DNA of 64,000 bases, taken from NCBI GenBank assembly GCA_947494805.1, contig CANLWK010000005.1, forward strand, positions 62,001-126,000, given 5' to 3'. Positions 57,429-64,000 of this stretch are shown here, in pieces (within the stretch, counting starts at the first letter, position 1; every line of letters begins with the position of its first letter). The position numbers and the translations under genes are program-made. The notes beneath the pieces are model-generated. The model searched no databases, had not been told where the DNA came from, and worked only from the letters and a program-made list of their open reading frames with translations. The stretch comes from an uncultured Croceitalea sp. (GTDB lineage Bacteria > Bacteroidota > Bacteroidia > Flavobacteriales > Flavobacteriaceae).

Positions 57429-57827
57429 ATGCTTACAGATCCAATATCAGATTATTTAACACGAATTCGTAACGCTAGTAGAGCTGGCCATAGAGTCGTT
57501 AACATTCCCGCTTCTAACCTAAAGAAGGAAGTGACAAAGATTTTGTTTGACCAAGGTTATATTCTTAGTTACAAGTTCGAAGATGACACGGTACAGGGTA
57601 ATATCAAAATAGCCCTTAAGTACGATAAGTTTACAAAAGCACCCGTAATCAAAAAATTGCAGCGTGTTAGTAAGCCAGGTTTGAGAAAGTACACAGGCTC
57701 AGAGGAATTGCCAAGGGTATTAAATGGTTTAGGTGTTGCGATTGTCTCAACTTCACATGGAGTCATGACAAGCAAGCAAGCTAAACAAGAGAATGTTGGT
57801 GGCGAAGTATTGTGCTACGTATATTAA
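57429..57827 (+). CDS. rpsH: 30S ribosomal protein S8
   Basis: A 132-residue central-domain protein. DPISDYLTRIRNA at the start and GVAIVSTSHGVMTSKQAK with VGGEVLCYVY at the end are typical. In E. coli S8 represses the spc operon by binding L5 mRNA; no such site was tested here. 21 bp before rplF. Confidence 0.99.
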   Translation: MLTDPISDYLTRIRNASRAGHRVVNIPASNLKKEVTKILFDQGYILSYKFEDDTVQGNIKIALKYDKFTKAPVIKKLQRVSKPGLRKYTGSEELPRVLNGLGVAIVSTSHGVMTSKQAKQENVGGEVLCYVY

Positions 57828-57848
57828 TAAGAGAAAAGTTTTAGAGAA

Positions 57849-58391
57849 ATGTCTAGAATAGGTAATAATCCAGTTTCAGTTCCTGAAGGCGTAACAGTCG
57901 AAGTTAATGCTAATGTTGTTACAGTAAAAGGAAAGCTAGGTGATTTGACGCAAGAATTTTCTGGAGTAGAAGTTGCAATGGAAGACGGAAGCTTAATGGT
58001 GAAGAGACCATCAGATTCCAAAGAACATAAGGCCAAGCACGGTTTGTACCGATCTTTGTTCTTGAACATGGTCGAAGGTGTATCCAAGGGTTGGACCAAA
58101 GAGTTAGAATTGGTCGGTGTTGGTTACAGAGCAAGCAATCAAGGACAGAAATTAGATTTAGCCTTGGGTTTCTCTCATAATATTGTCATGGATATCGCCC
58201 CAGAAGTAAAAATTGAAACTATTTCTGAAAAAGGGAAGAACCCTATTGTGAAGTTGACTTCACATGACAAACAATTGGTCGGTCAAGTGGCCGCCAAAAT
58301 TAGAGCTTTCCGTAAGCCAGAGCCTTACAAAGGAAAAGGTATTAGGTTCGTTGGTGAGCAAATTAGAAGAAAAGCAGGTAAATCAGCTTAA
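57849..58391 (+). CDS. rplF: 50S ribosomal protein L6
   Basis: A 180-residue protein near the sarcin-ricin loop, made of two similar domains. MSRIGNNPVSVPEGV, VGVGYRA near residue 92 and the KPEPYKGKGIRFVGEQIRRK end are signatures. 12 bp before rplR. Confidence 0.99.
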   Translation: MSRIGNNPVSVPEGVTVEVNANVVTVKGKLGDLTQEFSGVEVAMEDGSLMVKRPSDSKEHKAKHGLYRSLFLNMVEGVSKGWTKELELVGVGYRASNQGQKLDLALGFSHNIVMDIAPEVKIETISEKGKNPIVKLTSHDKQLVGQVAAKIRAFRKPEPYKGKGIRFVGEQIRRKAGKSA

Positions 58392-58403
58392 TAGTATCGC
58401 ATT

Positions 58404-58757
58404 ATGGGATTGTCAAAAACCGATAGAAGATTACGAATCAGAAGAAGAATCAGAAAGATTTCTTCTGGTACAGAAACAAGACCACGGTTGTCTGTTTTCC
58501 GAAGTAATAAAGAAATTTATGTTCAATTGATTGACGATGTCAGTGGAAAAACTTTGGCCGCGTCATCATCAAGGGACAAAGATATAGATGCAAAAGGTAC
58601 CAAATCTGAAATTGCAACCGCTGTAGGTAAGGCCATTGCTGAAAAAGCAAAAAAAGCCGGAATCGAAACAGTTGCGTTTGATAGAGGTGGAAACTTGTAT
58701 CATGGTAGAGTAAAATCATTGGCTGAAGGTGCCAGAGAAGCAGGACTTAAATTCTAA
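58404..58757 (+). CDS. rplR: 50S ribosomal protein L18
   Basis: A 117-residue 5S rRNA-binding protein. [19 protein letters not shown] is the basic N-terminus and [20 protein letters not shown] the conserved C-terminal block. 6 bp before rpsE. Confidence 0.98.
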   Translation: MGLSKTDRRLRIRRRIRKISSGTETRPRLSVFRSNKEIYVQLIDDVSGKTLAASSSRDKDIDAKGTKSEIATAVGKAIAEKAKKAGIETVAFDRGGNLYHGRVKSLAEGAREAGLKF

Positions 58758-58763
58758 ATCAAT

Positions 58764-59288
58764 ATGTACCAGAAATACAAAAACGTAGAAATAGTTAAAC
58801 CAGGTGGTTTAGAATTAAAAGACCGTTTAGTTGGCGTGCAACGTGTAACTAAGGTAACCAAAGGTGGTAGAGCATTTGGCTTTTCGGCAATTGTTGTTGT
58901 TGGTGATGAAAATGGTGTCGTTGGTCATGGTTTAGGTAAGTCTAAAGAGGTGGCTACGGCTATTGCAAAGGCAATTGAAGATGCTAAGAAGAACTTGGTG
59001 AGAATACCTTTGAACAAAGCCACTTTGCCACACGAGCAAAAAGGTAAATTTGGCGGTGCCAGAGTATTTATCAAGCCGGCATCTCAAGGTACTGGGGTAA
59101 TTGCTGGTGGTGCTGTACGTGCGGTACTTGAGGCTGTAGGCATACACGATGTACTATCAAAATCTCAGGGATCTTCGAACCCTCATAACGTTGTAAAAGC
59201 GACTTTTGACGCCTTATTGCAACTTAGAGATGCAAGTACTGTTGCCAAAGAGAGAGGCGTTAGTTTAGAAAAAGTTTTTAAAGGATAA
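58764..59288 (+). CDS. rpsE: 30S ribosomal protein S5
   Basis: A 174-residue fidelity protein. The double-stranded RNA-binding fold includes [20 protein letters not shown] and [13 protein letters not shown]; the second domain has [19 protein letters not shown]. Sequence at the known spectinomycin region (VTKGGR) looks wild type. Confidence 0.99.
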   Translation: MYQKYKNVEIVKPGGLELKDRLVGVQRVTKVTKGGRAFGFSAIVVVGDENGVVGHGLGKSKEVATAIAKAIEDAKKNLVRIPLNKATLPHEQKGKFGGARVFIKPASQGTGVIAGGAVRAVLEAVGIHDVLSKSQGSSNPHNVVKATFDALLQLRDASTVAKERGVSLEKVFKG

Positions 59289-59294
59289 GGGACG

Positions 59295-59474
59295 ATGGCA
59301 AAGATTAAAGTAAAACAATTAAAGAGTGCCATTAAGAGACCTCAGAATCAAAAAAGGACTCTTGAAGCATTGGGACTAAGGAAAATTGGCCATGTTGTTG
59401 AGCATGATGCAACACCGAATATCCTTGGAATGATAAAAAAAGTAGAACACTTGGTTTCCACTGAGGAAGCTTAA
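59295..59474 (+). CDS. rpmD: 50S ribosomal protein L30
   Basis: A 59-residue gene between rpsE and rplO (6 and 13 bp away), read from ATG 59295 to TAA 59472-59474. It begins [20 protein letters not shown] and has [20 protein letters not shown], the L30 signature. The extra EEA tail is short; the length is typical of bacterial L30. Confidence 0.97.
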   Translation: MAKIKVKQLKSAIKRPQNQKRTLEALGLRKIGHVVEHDATPNILGMIKKVEHLVSTEEA

Positions 59475-59487
59475 AGAAACGATAAGA

Positions 59488-59940
59488 ATGGATTTAAGTA
59501 ATCTAAAACCAGCAGAAGGAGCAGTAAACCGAGATGGTAAGCGCCTAGGACGTGGACAAGGTTCAGGTAAAGGTGGTACCGCTGCAAGAGGCCATAAAGG
59601 TGCTAAGTCAAGATCTGGTTATTCAAAGAAAATCGGTTTTGAAGGAGGGCAAATGCCTTTACAAAGACGTGTGCCCAAGTTTGGTTTCAAAAATATCAAT
59701 CGCAAAGATTACCAAGGTGTAAACTTAGATAAGTTGCAGCTTTTGGTTGAGAACAAAGTGGTAAAAGGCGAAGTTACCTTCGAAACTTTGGTGGAAAACA
59801 GATTGGTAAGAAAAAATGAATTGGTAAAGATTTTGGGTAATGGCGAATTGAAGGCCAAGCTTAAAGTTTCTGCTCATAAATTTAGTGCATCAGCAAAAGC
59901 GGCAATAGAGGCTGCCGGTGGTGAAGCAATAAGTTTATAA
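59488..59940 (+). CDS. rplO: 50S ribosomal protein L15
   Basis: A 150-residue late-assembly protein. The glycine-rich start ([20 protein letters not shown]) and the block [17 protein letters not shown] are diagnostic; the C-terminal half ends with [16 protein letters not shown]. 12 bp before secY. Confidence 0.99.
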   Translation: MDLSNLKPAEGAVNRDGKRLGRGQGSGKGGTAARGHKGAKSRSGYSKKIGFEGGQMPLQRRVPKFGFKNINRKDYQGVNLDKLQLLVENKVVKGEVTFETLVENRLVRKNELVKILGNGELKAKLKVSAHKFSASAKAAIEAAGGEAISL

Positions 59941-59952
59941 GACTCGTACATT

Positions 59953-61296
59953 ATGAAGAAGTTTATTGAGACTATATCAAATATTTGGAAGATCGAAGAA
60001 CTGAGACAGCGTATTTTAATCACGTTGGGCTTGTTGTTGGTATACCGTTTTGGTGCCCAAGTTGTGCTTCCAGGTATTGATACTACTCAATTGGCAAATT
60101 TATCGGCAAATGCCGGCGATGGTATTTTAGGTATTTTAAATGCATTCACAGGCGGAGCTTTTGCAAATGCTTCTGTATTTGCCCTTGGGATTATGCCGTA
60201 CATCTCTGCGTCGATTGTGGTGCAGTTAATGAGTATTGCTATCCCTTACCTCCAAAAGTTGGATAAAGAAGGCGAGAGCGGCAGAAAGACTAAAAATCAG
60301 ATTACGCGGTGGTTGACAATTGCAATTTGTGTTGTTCAGGCACCTGCATATTTATATGGGTTGGGTGCTTTGGGCGTTCCAGATAGCGCCTTTGTATTGG
60401 GTAAGGGATTAGACTTTATAGTACCCGCAGTAATCATTTTGGTCACAGGTTGTGTTTTTGCCATGTGGTTGGGTGAAAAAATTACGGACAAAGGTATCGG
60501 TAACGGTATATCCCTTTTGATTATGATAGGTATCATTGCAACGATGCCACAATCTTTCGTTCAAGAATTTGTTTCTAGAACTACTAATAATACAGGTGGA
60601 TTAATGTTTATTCTTATTGAGCTTATCATCTGGTTCCTGGTGATTTTGGCCAGTGTATTATTGGTAATGGCAACACGTCAGATACCTGTGCAATATGCAA
60701 GAAGAACAGCTTCTGGTGGTTACGAGAAAAATGTAATGGGATCAAGACAGTATATCCCACTTAAATTAAATGCTTCTGGTGTAATGCCCATCATTTTTGC
60801 ACAAGCAATTATGTTTGCACCGAGCTTGATAGGAAGAACTTTCAATGATACAGCGACTGGTCAATGGATGGAAGTCCAATTTGCCGATATTTTTGGCTTG
60901 GCCTACAATATTTTATTCGCGGTCCTGATTATTATTTTCACCTATTTCTATACCGCGATTACCGTACCTACAAATAAAATGGCCGACGATTTAAAAAGAA
61001 GTGGTGGTTTTATTCCAGGGATTCGTCCGGGTAAAGAAACAGGTGATTTTTTAGATAAAATCATGTCGTTAATAACGTTTCCTGGCTCTGTCTTTTTAGC
61101 ATTGTTAGCAGTTTTACCTGCTGTTGTTGTAAAGCTAATGGACGTTCAAGCGGGTTGGGCATTGTTTTATGGCGGTACCTCATTGTTGATTATGGTTGGT
61201 GTAGCCATCGATACCGTTCAACAAGTGAATTCGTATTTGTTGAATAGACATTATGACGGTTTGATGAAAACCGGCAAAAATAGAAAAGTAGCATAA
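59953..61296 (+). CDS. secY: Preprotein translocase subunit SecY
   Basis: The 447-residue channel of the Sec translocon, with ten transmembrane segments. The N-terminal IWKIEELRQRILITLGLLL, plug-region GGAFANASVFALGIMPYIS, and the large cytosolic loop PVQYARRTASGGYEKN are typical. Neither map nor adk follows, unlike in Bacillus-type clusters; infA is 3 bp downstream. Confidence 0.99.
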   Translation: MKKFIETISNIWKIEELRQRILITLGLLLVYRFGAQVVLPGIDTTQLANLSANAGDGILGILNAFTGGAFANASVFALGIMPYISASIVVQLMSIAIPYLQKLDKEGESGRKTKNQITRWLTIAICVVQAPAYLYGLGALGVPDSAFVLGKGLDFIVPAVIILVTGCVFAMWLGEKITDKGIGNGISLLIMIGIIATMPQSFVQEFVSRTTNNTGGLMFILIELIIWFLVILASVLLVMATRQIPVQYARRTASGGYEKNVMGSRQYIPLKLNASGVMPIIFAQAIMFAPSLIGRTFNDTATGQWMEVQFADIFGLAYNILFAVLIIIFTYFYTAITVPTNKMADDLKRSGGFIPGIRPGKETGDFLDKIMSLITFPGSVFLALLAVLPAVVVKLMDVQAGWALFYGGTSLLIMVGVAIDTVQQVNSYLLNRHYDGLMKTGKNRKVA

Positions 61297-61299
61297 TTT

Positions 61300-61515
61300 A
61301 TGGCAAAGCAGCCAGCAATAGAACAAGATGGATCAATAATCGAAGCATTGTCAAACGCAATGTTTCGCGTTGAATTAGAAAATGGCCATGTGGTAACGGC
61401 ACACATTTCAGGAAAGATGCGTATGCATTACATTAAATTGCTCCCGGGCGATAAGGTGAAACTTGAGATGAGTCCCTACGATTTGACCAAAGCAAGAATT
61501 ACATATAGATACTAA
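61300..61515 (+). CDS. infA: Translation initiation factor IF-1
   Basis: A 71-residue OB-fold factor that blocks the ribosomal A site during initiation. [19 protein letters not shown] and [21 protein letters not shown] are the conserved blocks. It sits between secY and rpmJ with 3 and 1 bp gaps. Confidence 0.99.
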   Translation: MAKQPAIEQDGSIIEALSNAMFRVELENGHVVTAHISGKMRMHYIKLLPGDKVKLEMSPYDLTKARITYRY

Positions 61516-61516
61516 G

Positions 61517-61633
61517 ATGAAAGTTAGAGCATCAATAAAGAAAAGGAGCGCCGACTGTAAGATTGTTCGCAGAAAGGGCAGATTATACGTAATCAACAAA
61601 AAGAATCCTAGATTTAAACAAAGACAAGGGTAA
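61517..61633 (+). CDS. rpmJ: 50S ribosomal protein L36 (zinc-free type)
   Basis: A 38-residue gene from ATG 61517 to TAA 61631-61633, 1 bp after infA. It begins [20 protein letters not shown] and ends PRFKQRQG, the L36 frame. Only Cys14 remains of the usual three cysteines and one histidine, so it cannot form the zinc ribbon. 2 bp before rpsM. Confidence 0.96.
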   Translation: MKVRASIKKRSADCKIVRRKGRLYVINKKNPRFKQRQG

Positions 61634-61635
61634 TT

Positions 61636-62010
61636 ATGGCAAGAATTGCAGGTGTAGACATACCAAAACAAAAGCGAGGTGTAATCGCACTTACCTATAT
61701 CTTCGGAATTGGTAAGAGCCGTGCCAAAGAGATTTTAGAAACGTCTGGTGTAAGCGAAGACAAAAAGGTCTCAGAATGGAATGATGATGAAATTGGTAAA
61801 ATTCGTGAAGCCGTTTCTTCATATACTATTGAAGGTGAGCTTCGTTCTGAAACCCAATTGAATATTAAGCGTTTGATGGATATCGGATGCTACAGAGGTA
61901 TTCGTCATAGATCTGGTCTTCCGTTGAGAGGTCAACGTACCAAGAACAACTCTAGGACAAGAAAAGGAAAGCGTAAAACGGTTGCCAACAAGAAAAAAGC
62001 AACTAAATAA
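61636..62010 (+). CDS. rpsM: 30S ribosomal protein S13
   Basis: A 124-residue head protein contacting P-site t[23 protein letters not shown] and [20 protein letters not shown] are diagnostic; the basic tail ends KKATK. A 106-bp gap with an inverted repeat separates it from rpsK. Confidence 0.99.
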   Translation: MARIAGVDIPKQKRGVIALTYIFGIGKSRAKEILETSGVSEDKKVSEWNDDEIGKIREAVSSYTIEGELRSETQLNIKRLMDIGCYRGIRHRSGLPLRGQRTKNNSRTRKGKRKTVANKKKATK

Positions 62011-62028
62011 TAAATAGAATAGTAGTCA

Positions 62029-62111
62029 TTAGTCTTTAGAAGTTAGAAGAGTCTGTTTGAAATGTAAAAGTCTAGGATTCCAATAACTAAAAACTAACAG
62101 CTAGAAACTAA
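62029..62111. repeat. Imperfect inverted repeat in the rpsM-rpsK gap
   Basis: An 18-bp arm at 62029-62046 pairs with 62094-62111 at 14 of 18 positions (15 counting one G-U). The arms are TTAGTCTTTAG-like and the right side also has the direct pair CTAAAAACTAA / CTAGAAACTAA. The long gap is unusual in this tightly packed cluster. It could be an RNA control element or a dispersed AT-rich repeat. Confidence 0.45.
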
Positions 62112-62116
62112 AAAAT

Positions 62117-62509
62117 ATGGCAAAAGCAAATACCAAGACAACGAAAAAACGTAAAGTAATTGTCGACTCTAACGGGGAGGCGCACATTACGGCATCTTTC
62201 AACAATATCATTATTTCTTTGACCAACAAAAAAGGAGACGTTATATCATGGTCTTCTGCTGGCAAACAAGGATTTAGAGGTTCTAAGAAGAACACGCCCT
62301 ATGCTGCTCAAGTAGCTGCTGAAGATTGTGCCAAGGTTGCACATGAGGCAGGATTGAGAAAAGTAAAGGTTTATGTCAAAGGCCCGGGTAACGGTAGAGA
62401 GTCTGCAATACGTTCAATTCATAATTCTGGGATTGAGGTAACTGAAATAATTGATGTTACACCAATGCCGCACAACGGTTGTCGACCTCCAAAAAGAAGA
62501 AGAGTATAA
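62117..62509 (+). CDS. rpsK: 30S ribosomal protein S11
   Basis: A 130-residue platform protein. [20 protein letters not shown] near residue 18 and [20 protein letters not shown] near 88 are typical; the end [18 protein letters not shown] is the signature. 104 bp before rpsD, again a wide gap. Confidence 0.99.
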   Translation: MAKANTKTTKKRKVIVDSNGEAHITASFNNIIISLTNKKGDVISWSSAGKQGFRGSKKNTPYAAQVAAEDCAKVAHEAGLRKVKVYVKGPGNGRESAIRSIHNSGIEVTEIIDVTPMPHNGCRPPKRRRV

Positions 62510-62523
62510 TTAATTTAATATGG

Positions 62524-62542
62524 TCCGCCAATGGCGGATTTT
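62524..62542 (+). terminator. Possible attenuator hairpin between rpsK and rpsD
   Basis: TCCGCC (62524-62529) pairs with GGCGGA (62533-62538) around a 3-nt loop, followed by four T. It lies 15 bp after rpsK. It could be a partial terminator or an S4-responsive element before rpsD. Confidence 0.45.
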
Positions 62543-62613
62543 CACTTGAAGGTGTACGAAGATTATCGAAGGATAAGCCTTAATTCATAATCACACTTTC
62601 TTAAAACTAGAAG

Positions 62614-63219
62614 ATGGCAAGATATACAGGACCAAAATCAAAAATCGCCCGTAAATTCGGTGAAGCGATTTTCGGAGACGATAAAGCCTTCGAAAAAAAG
62701 AATTACCCTCCAGGGCAACACGGTAACAACCGTCGTCGCGGTAAAAAATCAGAATATGCTATCCAGTTGATGGAAAAGCAAAAAGCTAAATATACCTACG
62801 GTATTTTAGAACGACAGTTTAGAAACTTGTTCGCAACCGCTAAAAGAAAAGAAGGTGTTACTGGTGAAGTTCTTTTGCAATTGTGTGAATCACGTTTAGA
62901 CAACGTAGTTTACAGAATGGGTATTGCTCCAACCAGAAGAGGAGCAAGGCAATTGGTGTCACACAGACATATCACAGTAAATGGTGAGTTGGTAAACATA
63001 CCTTCTTATTCATTAAAGGCCGGCGATGTTGTTGGTGTTCGTGAAAAATCGAAGTCAGTTCAAGCTATCAATGATTCTCTAGGGAACAATAGCAGTGTTT
63101 ATGAATGGATTACTTGGAACGGTGAAAAGAAAGAAGGAACTTTCGTTGCCGTACCAGAAAGACTTCAGATTCCTGAGAACATCAAGGAACAATTAATCGT
63201 CGAGTTATATTCTAAATAA
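62614..63219 (+). CDS. rpsD: 30S ribosomal protein S4 (zinc-free type)
   Basis: A 201-residue primary 16S-binding protein and assembly initiator. The start [20 protein letters not shown] and the S4 RNA-binding domain with [20 protein letters not shown] are conserved. The N-terminus lacks the zinc-binding cysteines found in some S4 proteins. In E. coli S4 represses the alpha operon; the hairpin upstream at 62524 might be its target here. Confidence 0.99.
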   Translation: MARYTGPKSKIARKFGEAIFGDDKAFEKKNYPPGQHGNNRRRGKKSEYAIQLMEKQKAKYTYGILERQFRNLFATAKRKEGVTGEVLLQLCESRLDNVVYRMGIAPTRRGARQLVSHRHITVNGELVNIPSYSLKAGDVVGVREKSKSVQAINDSLGNNSSVYEWITWNGEKKEGTFVAVPERLQIPENIKEQLIVELYSK

Positions 63220-63238
63220 AAACAACACTGATCCAATT

Positions 63239-64000
63239 ATGGCATTACTTAATTTTCAGAAGCCCGATAAAGTTATAATGATAGACTCGACAGATTTCGA
63301 GGGGAAATTTGAATTTCGCCCTTTGGAACCTGGCTATGGATTGACCGTTGGGAACGCATTACGAAGAGTACTACTTTCTTCATTAGAAGGTTTTGCAATT
63401 ACATCGGTACGTATCGATGGTGTTGAGCACGAGTTTTCTGTGATACCCGGTGTTGTTGAAGATGTGACAGAAATGATATTGAACCTGAAGCAGGTTCGGT
63501 TCAAAAGACAGATTGATGATGTTGAAAGCGAGACAGTTTCTGTTTCAGTTAGTGGTAAAGACCAATTGACAGCAGGAGATTTTCAAAAATTCATATCAGG
63601 TTATCAAGTATTGAACCCTGATTTGGTGATTTGTAATATGGACCCTAAAGTTTCGGTCAACTTAGAAGTCATTATTGAAAAAGGACGAGGATATGTTCCT
63701 GCTGAAGAGAACAAAAAGTCCAATATGCCTATCGGAACCATCGCTGTCGATTCAGTTTACACACCTATCAAGAATGTAAAGTATAGCATCGAAAACTTTA
63801 GGGTAGAACAAAAAACCGATTATGAAAAGTTGGTTTTTGAAATCGTTACAGATGGTTCTATTCACCCAAAAGATGCCTTGACAGAGGCTGCTAAAGTATT
63901 GATTCATCATTTCATGTTGTTCTCTGATGAGCGCATTACCCTTGAAGCAGATGAGATCGCACAAACAGAAACGTACGATGAAGAGTCATTACATATGCGT
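63239..64000 (+). CDS. rpoA: RNA polymerase alpha subunit (cut by the window end)
   Basis: ATG 63239 ([20 protein letters not shown]) opens a frame that runs to the window end, giving 254 residues, so the stop lies outside. [20 protein letters not shown] near residue 35 is the assembly motif that dimerises alpha, and the region near 130-190 belongs to the beta/beta' interface. The C-terminal domain (DNA and activator contact) begins close to the edge. Follows rpsD by 19 bp. Confidence 0.99.
   Translation, partial: MALLNFQKPDKVIMIDSTDFEGKFEFRPLEPGYGLTVGNALRRVLLSSLEGFAITSVRIDGVEHEFSVIPGVVEDVTEMILNLKQVRFKRQIDDVESETVSVSVSGKDQLTAGDFQKFISGYQVLNPDLVICNMDPKVSVNLEVIIEKGRGYVPAEENKKSNMPIGTIAVDSVYTPIKNVKYSIENFRVEQKTDYEKLVFEIVTDGSIHPKDALTEAAKVLIHHFMLFSDERITLEADEIAQTETYDEESLHMR

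Noticed and set aside
1-64000. tRNA, rRNA, CRISPR array, transposase or prophage
   Set aside because: No cloverleaf, rRNA-like stretch, regular short repeat array or integrase/transposase motif was seen while reading the window; a covariance-model scan could still find a missed tRNA.

Overview
The window is a piece of a Bacteroidota chromosome, almost certainly family Flavobacteriaceae. The reasons are: low GC with almost no Shine-Dalgarno sequences; promoters of the TTG-N19-TAnnTTTG type; a SusC/SusD pair; lipoproteins with acidic residues after the lipobox cysteine; DUF4136, DUF5723 and DUF7033-type proteins; MORN-variant (YwqK-like) proteins; and the fused order rpsL-rpsG-fusA-rpsJ-rplC with no tuf. 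No tRNA, rRNA, CRISPR array, insertion sequence or prophage was seen.

Layout. 1-900: end of an HD-domain protein and a DUF6714-like protein. 1.1-3.7 kb: large secreted MORN-repeat protein, facing a leftward operon (dcp, purE, a TPR protein, purK; 3.7-8.1 kb). 8.2-10.5 kb: an hpt-adk fusion, a 47-residue membrane peptide and obg, rightward. 10.6-13.6 kb: DUF4136 lipoprotein and an S9 peptidase ended by a strong terminator. 13.7-16.2 kb: a self-contained LytTR signalling operon (tiny hydrophobic ORF, two small membrane proteins, LytS-type kinase, LytTR regulator) preceded by a tandem site that matches the LytTR consensus. 16.4-23.7 kb, leftward: a 2022-residue alpha-2-macroglobulin-like protein, and a cupin plus atypical SDR pair. 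23.8-33.2 kb, rightward: Mpl ligase, TPR hybrid histidine kinase, then a tight six-gene run radC / DUF7033 deacetylase-like / yjjG / lipoprotein / DUF5723 / secreted protein. 33.2-36.0 kb: rarA, rhomboid protease and rlmB in tail-to-tail pairs with overlapping stop codons. 36.1-37.7 kb: two tandem paralogous secreted proteins of unknown function. 37.8-47.2 kb, leftward: an FG-GAP/ASPIC lipoprotein and a SusC-SusD-lipoprotein nutrient uptake operon. 47.6-64.0 kb, rightward: the str, S10, spc and alpha ribosomal clusters, cut by the window end inside rpoA.

How the parts fit. The right quarter is translation, secretion and transcription machinery (ribosomal proteins, EF-G, IF-1, SecY, RpoA) with candidate RNA control points at the rpsL leader, between rpsJ and rplC, and around rpsK-rpsD. 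The left part mixes purine metabolism (PurK, PurE, Hpt-Adk), proteolysis (Dcp, S9), GTPase control (Obg) and envelope sensing (LytTR operon, hybrid kinase). The envelope-facing genes (A2M, FG-GAP/ASPIC, SusCD, DUF5723, tandem paralogs, MORN protein) are the least understood.

Most promising for new biology: the LytTR operon with its operator; the structured leader and terminator between rpsJ and rplC; the DUF7033 protein lacking the expected catalytic acids; the radC-to-DUF5723 module; and the tandem paralogs. All identities come from reading motifs by eye; no database search was run.
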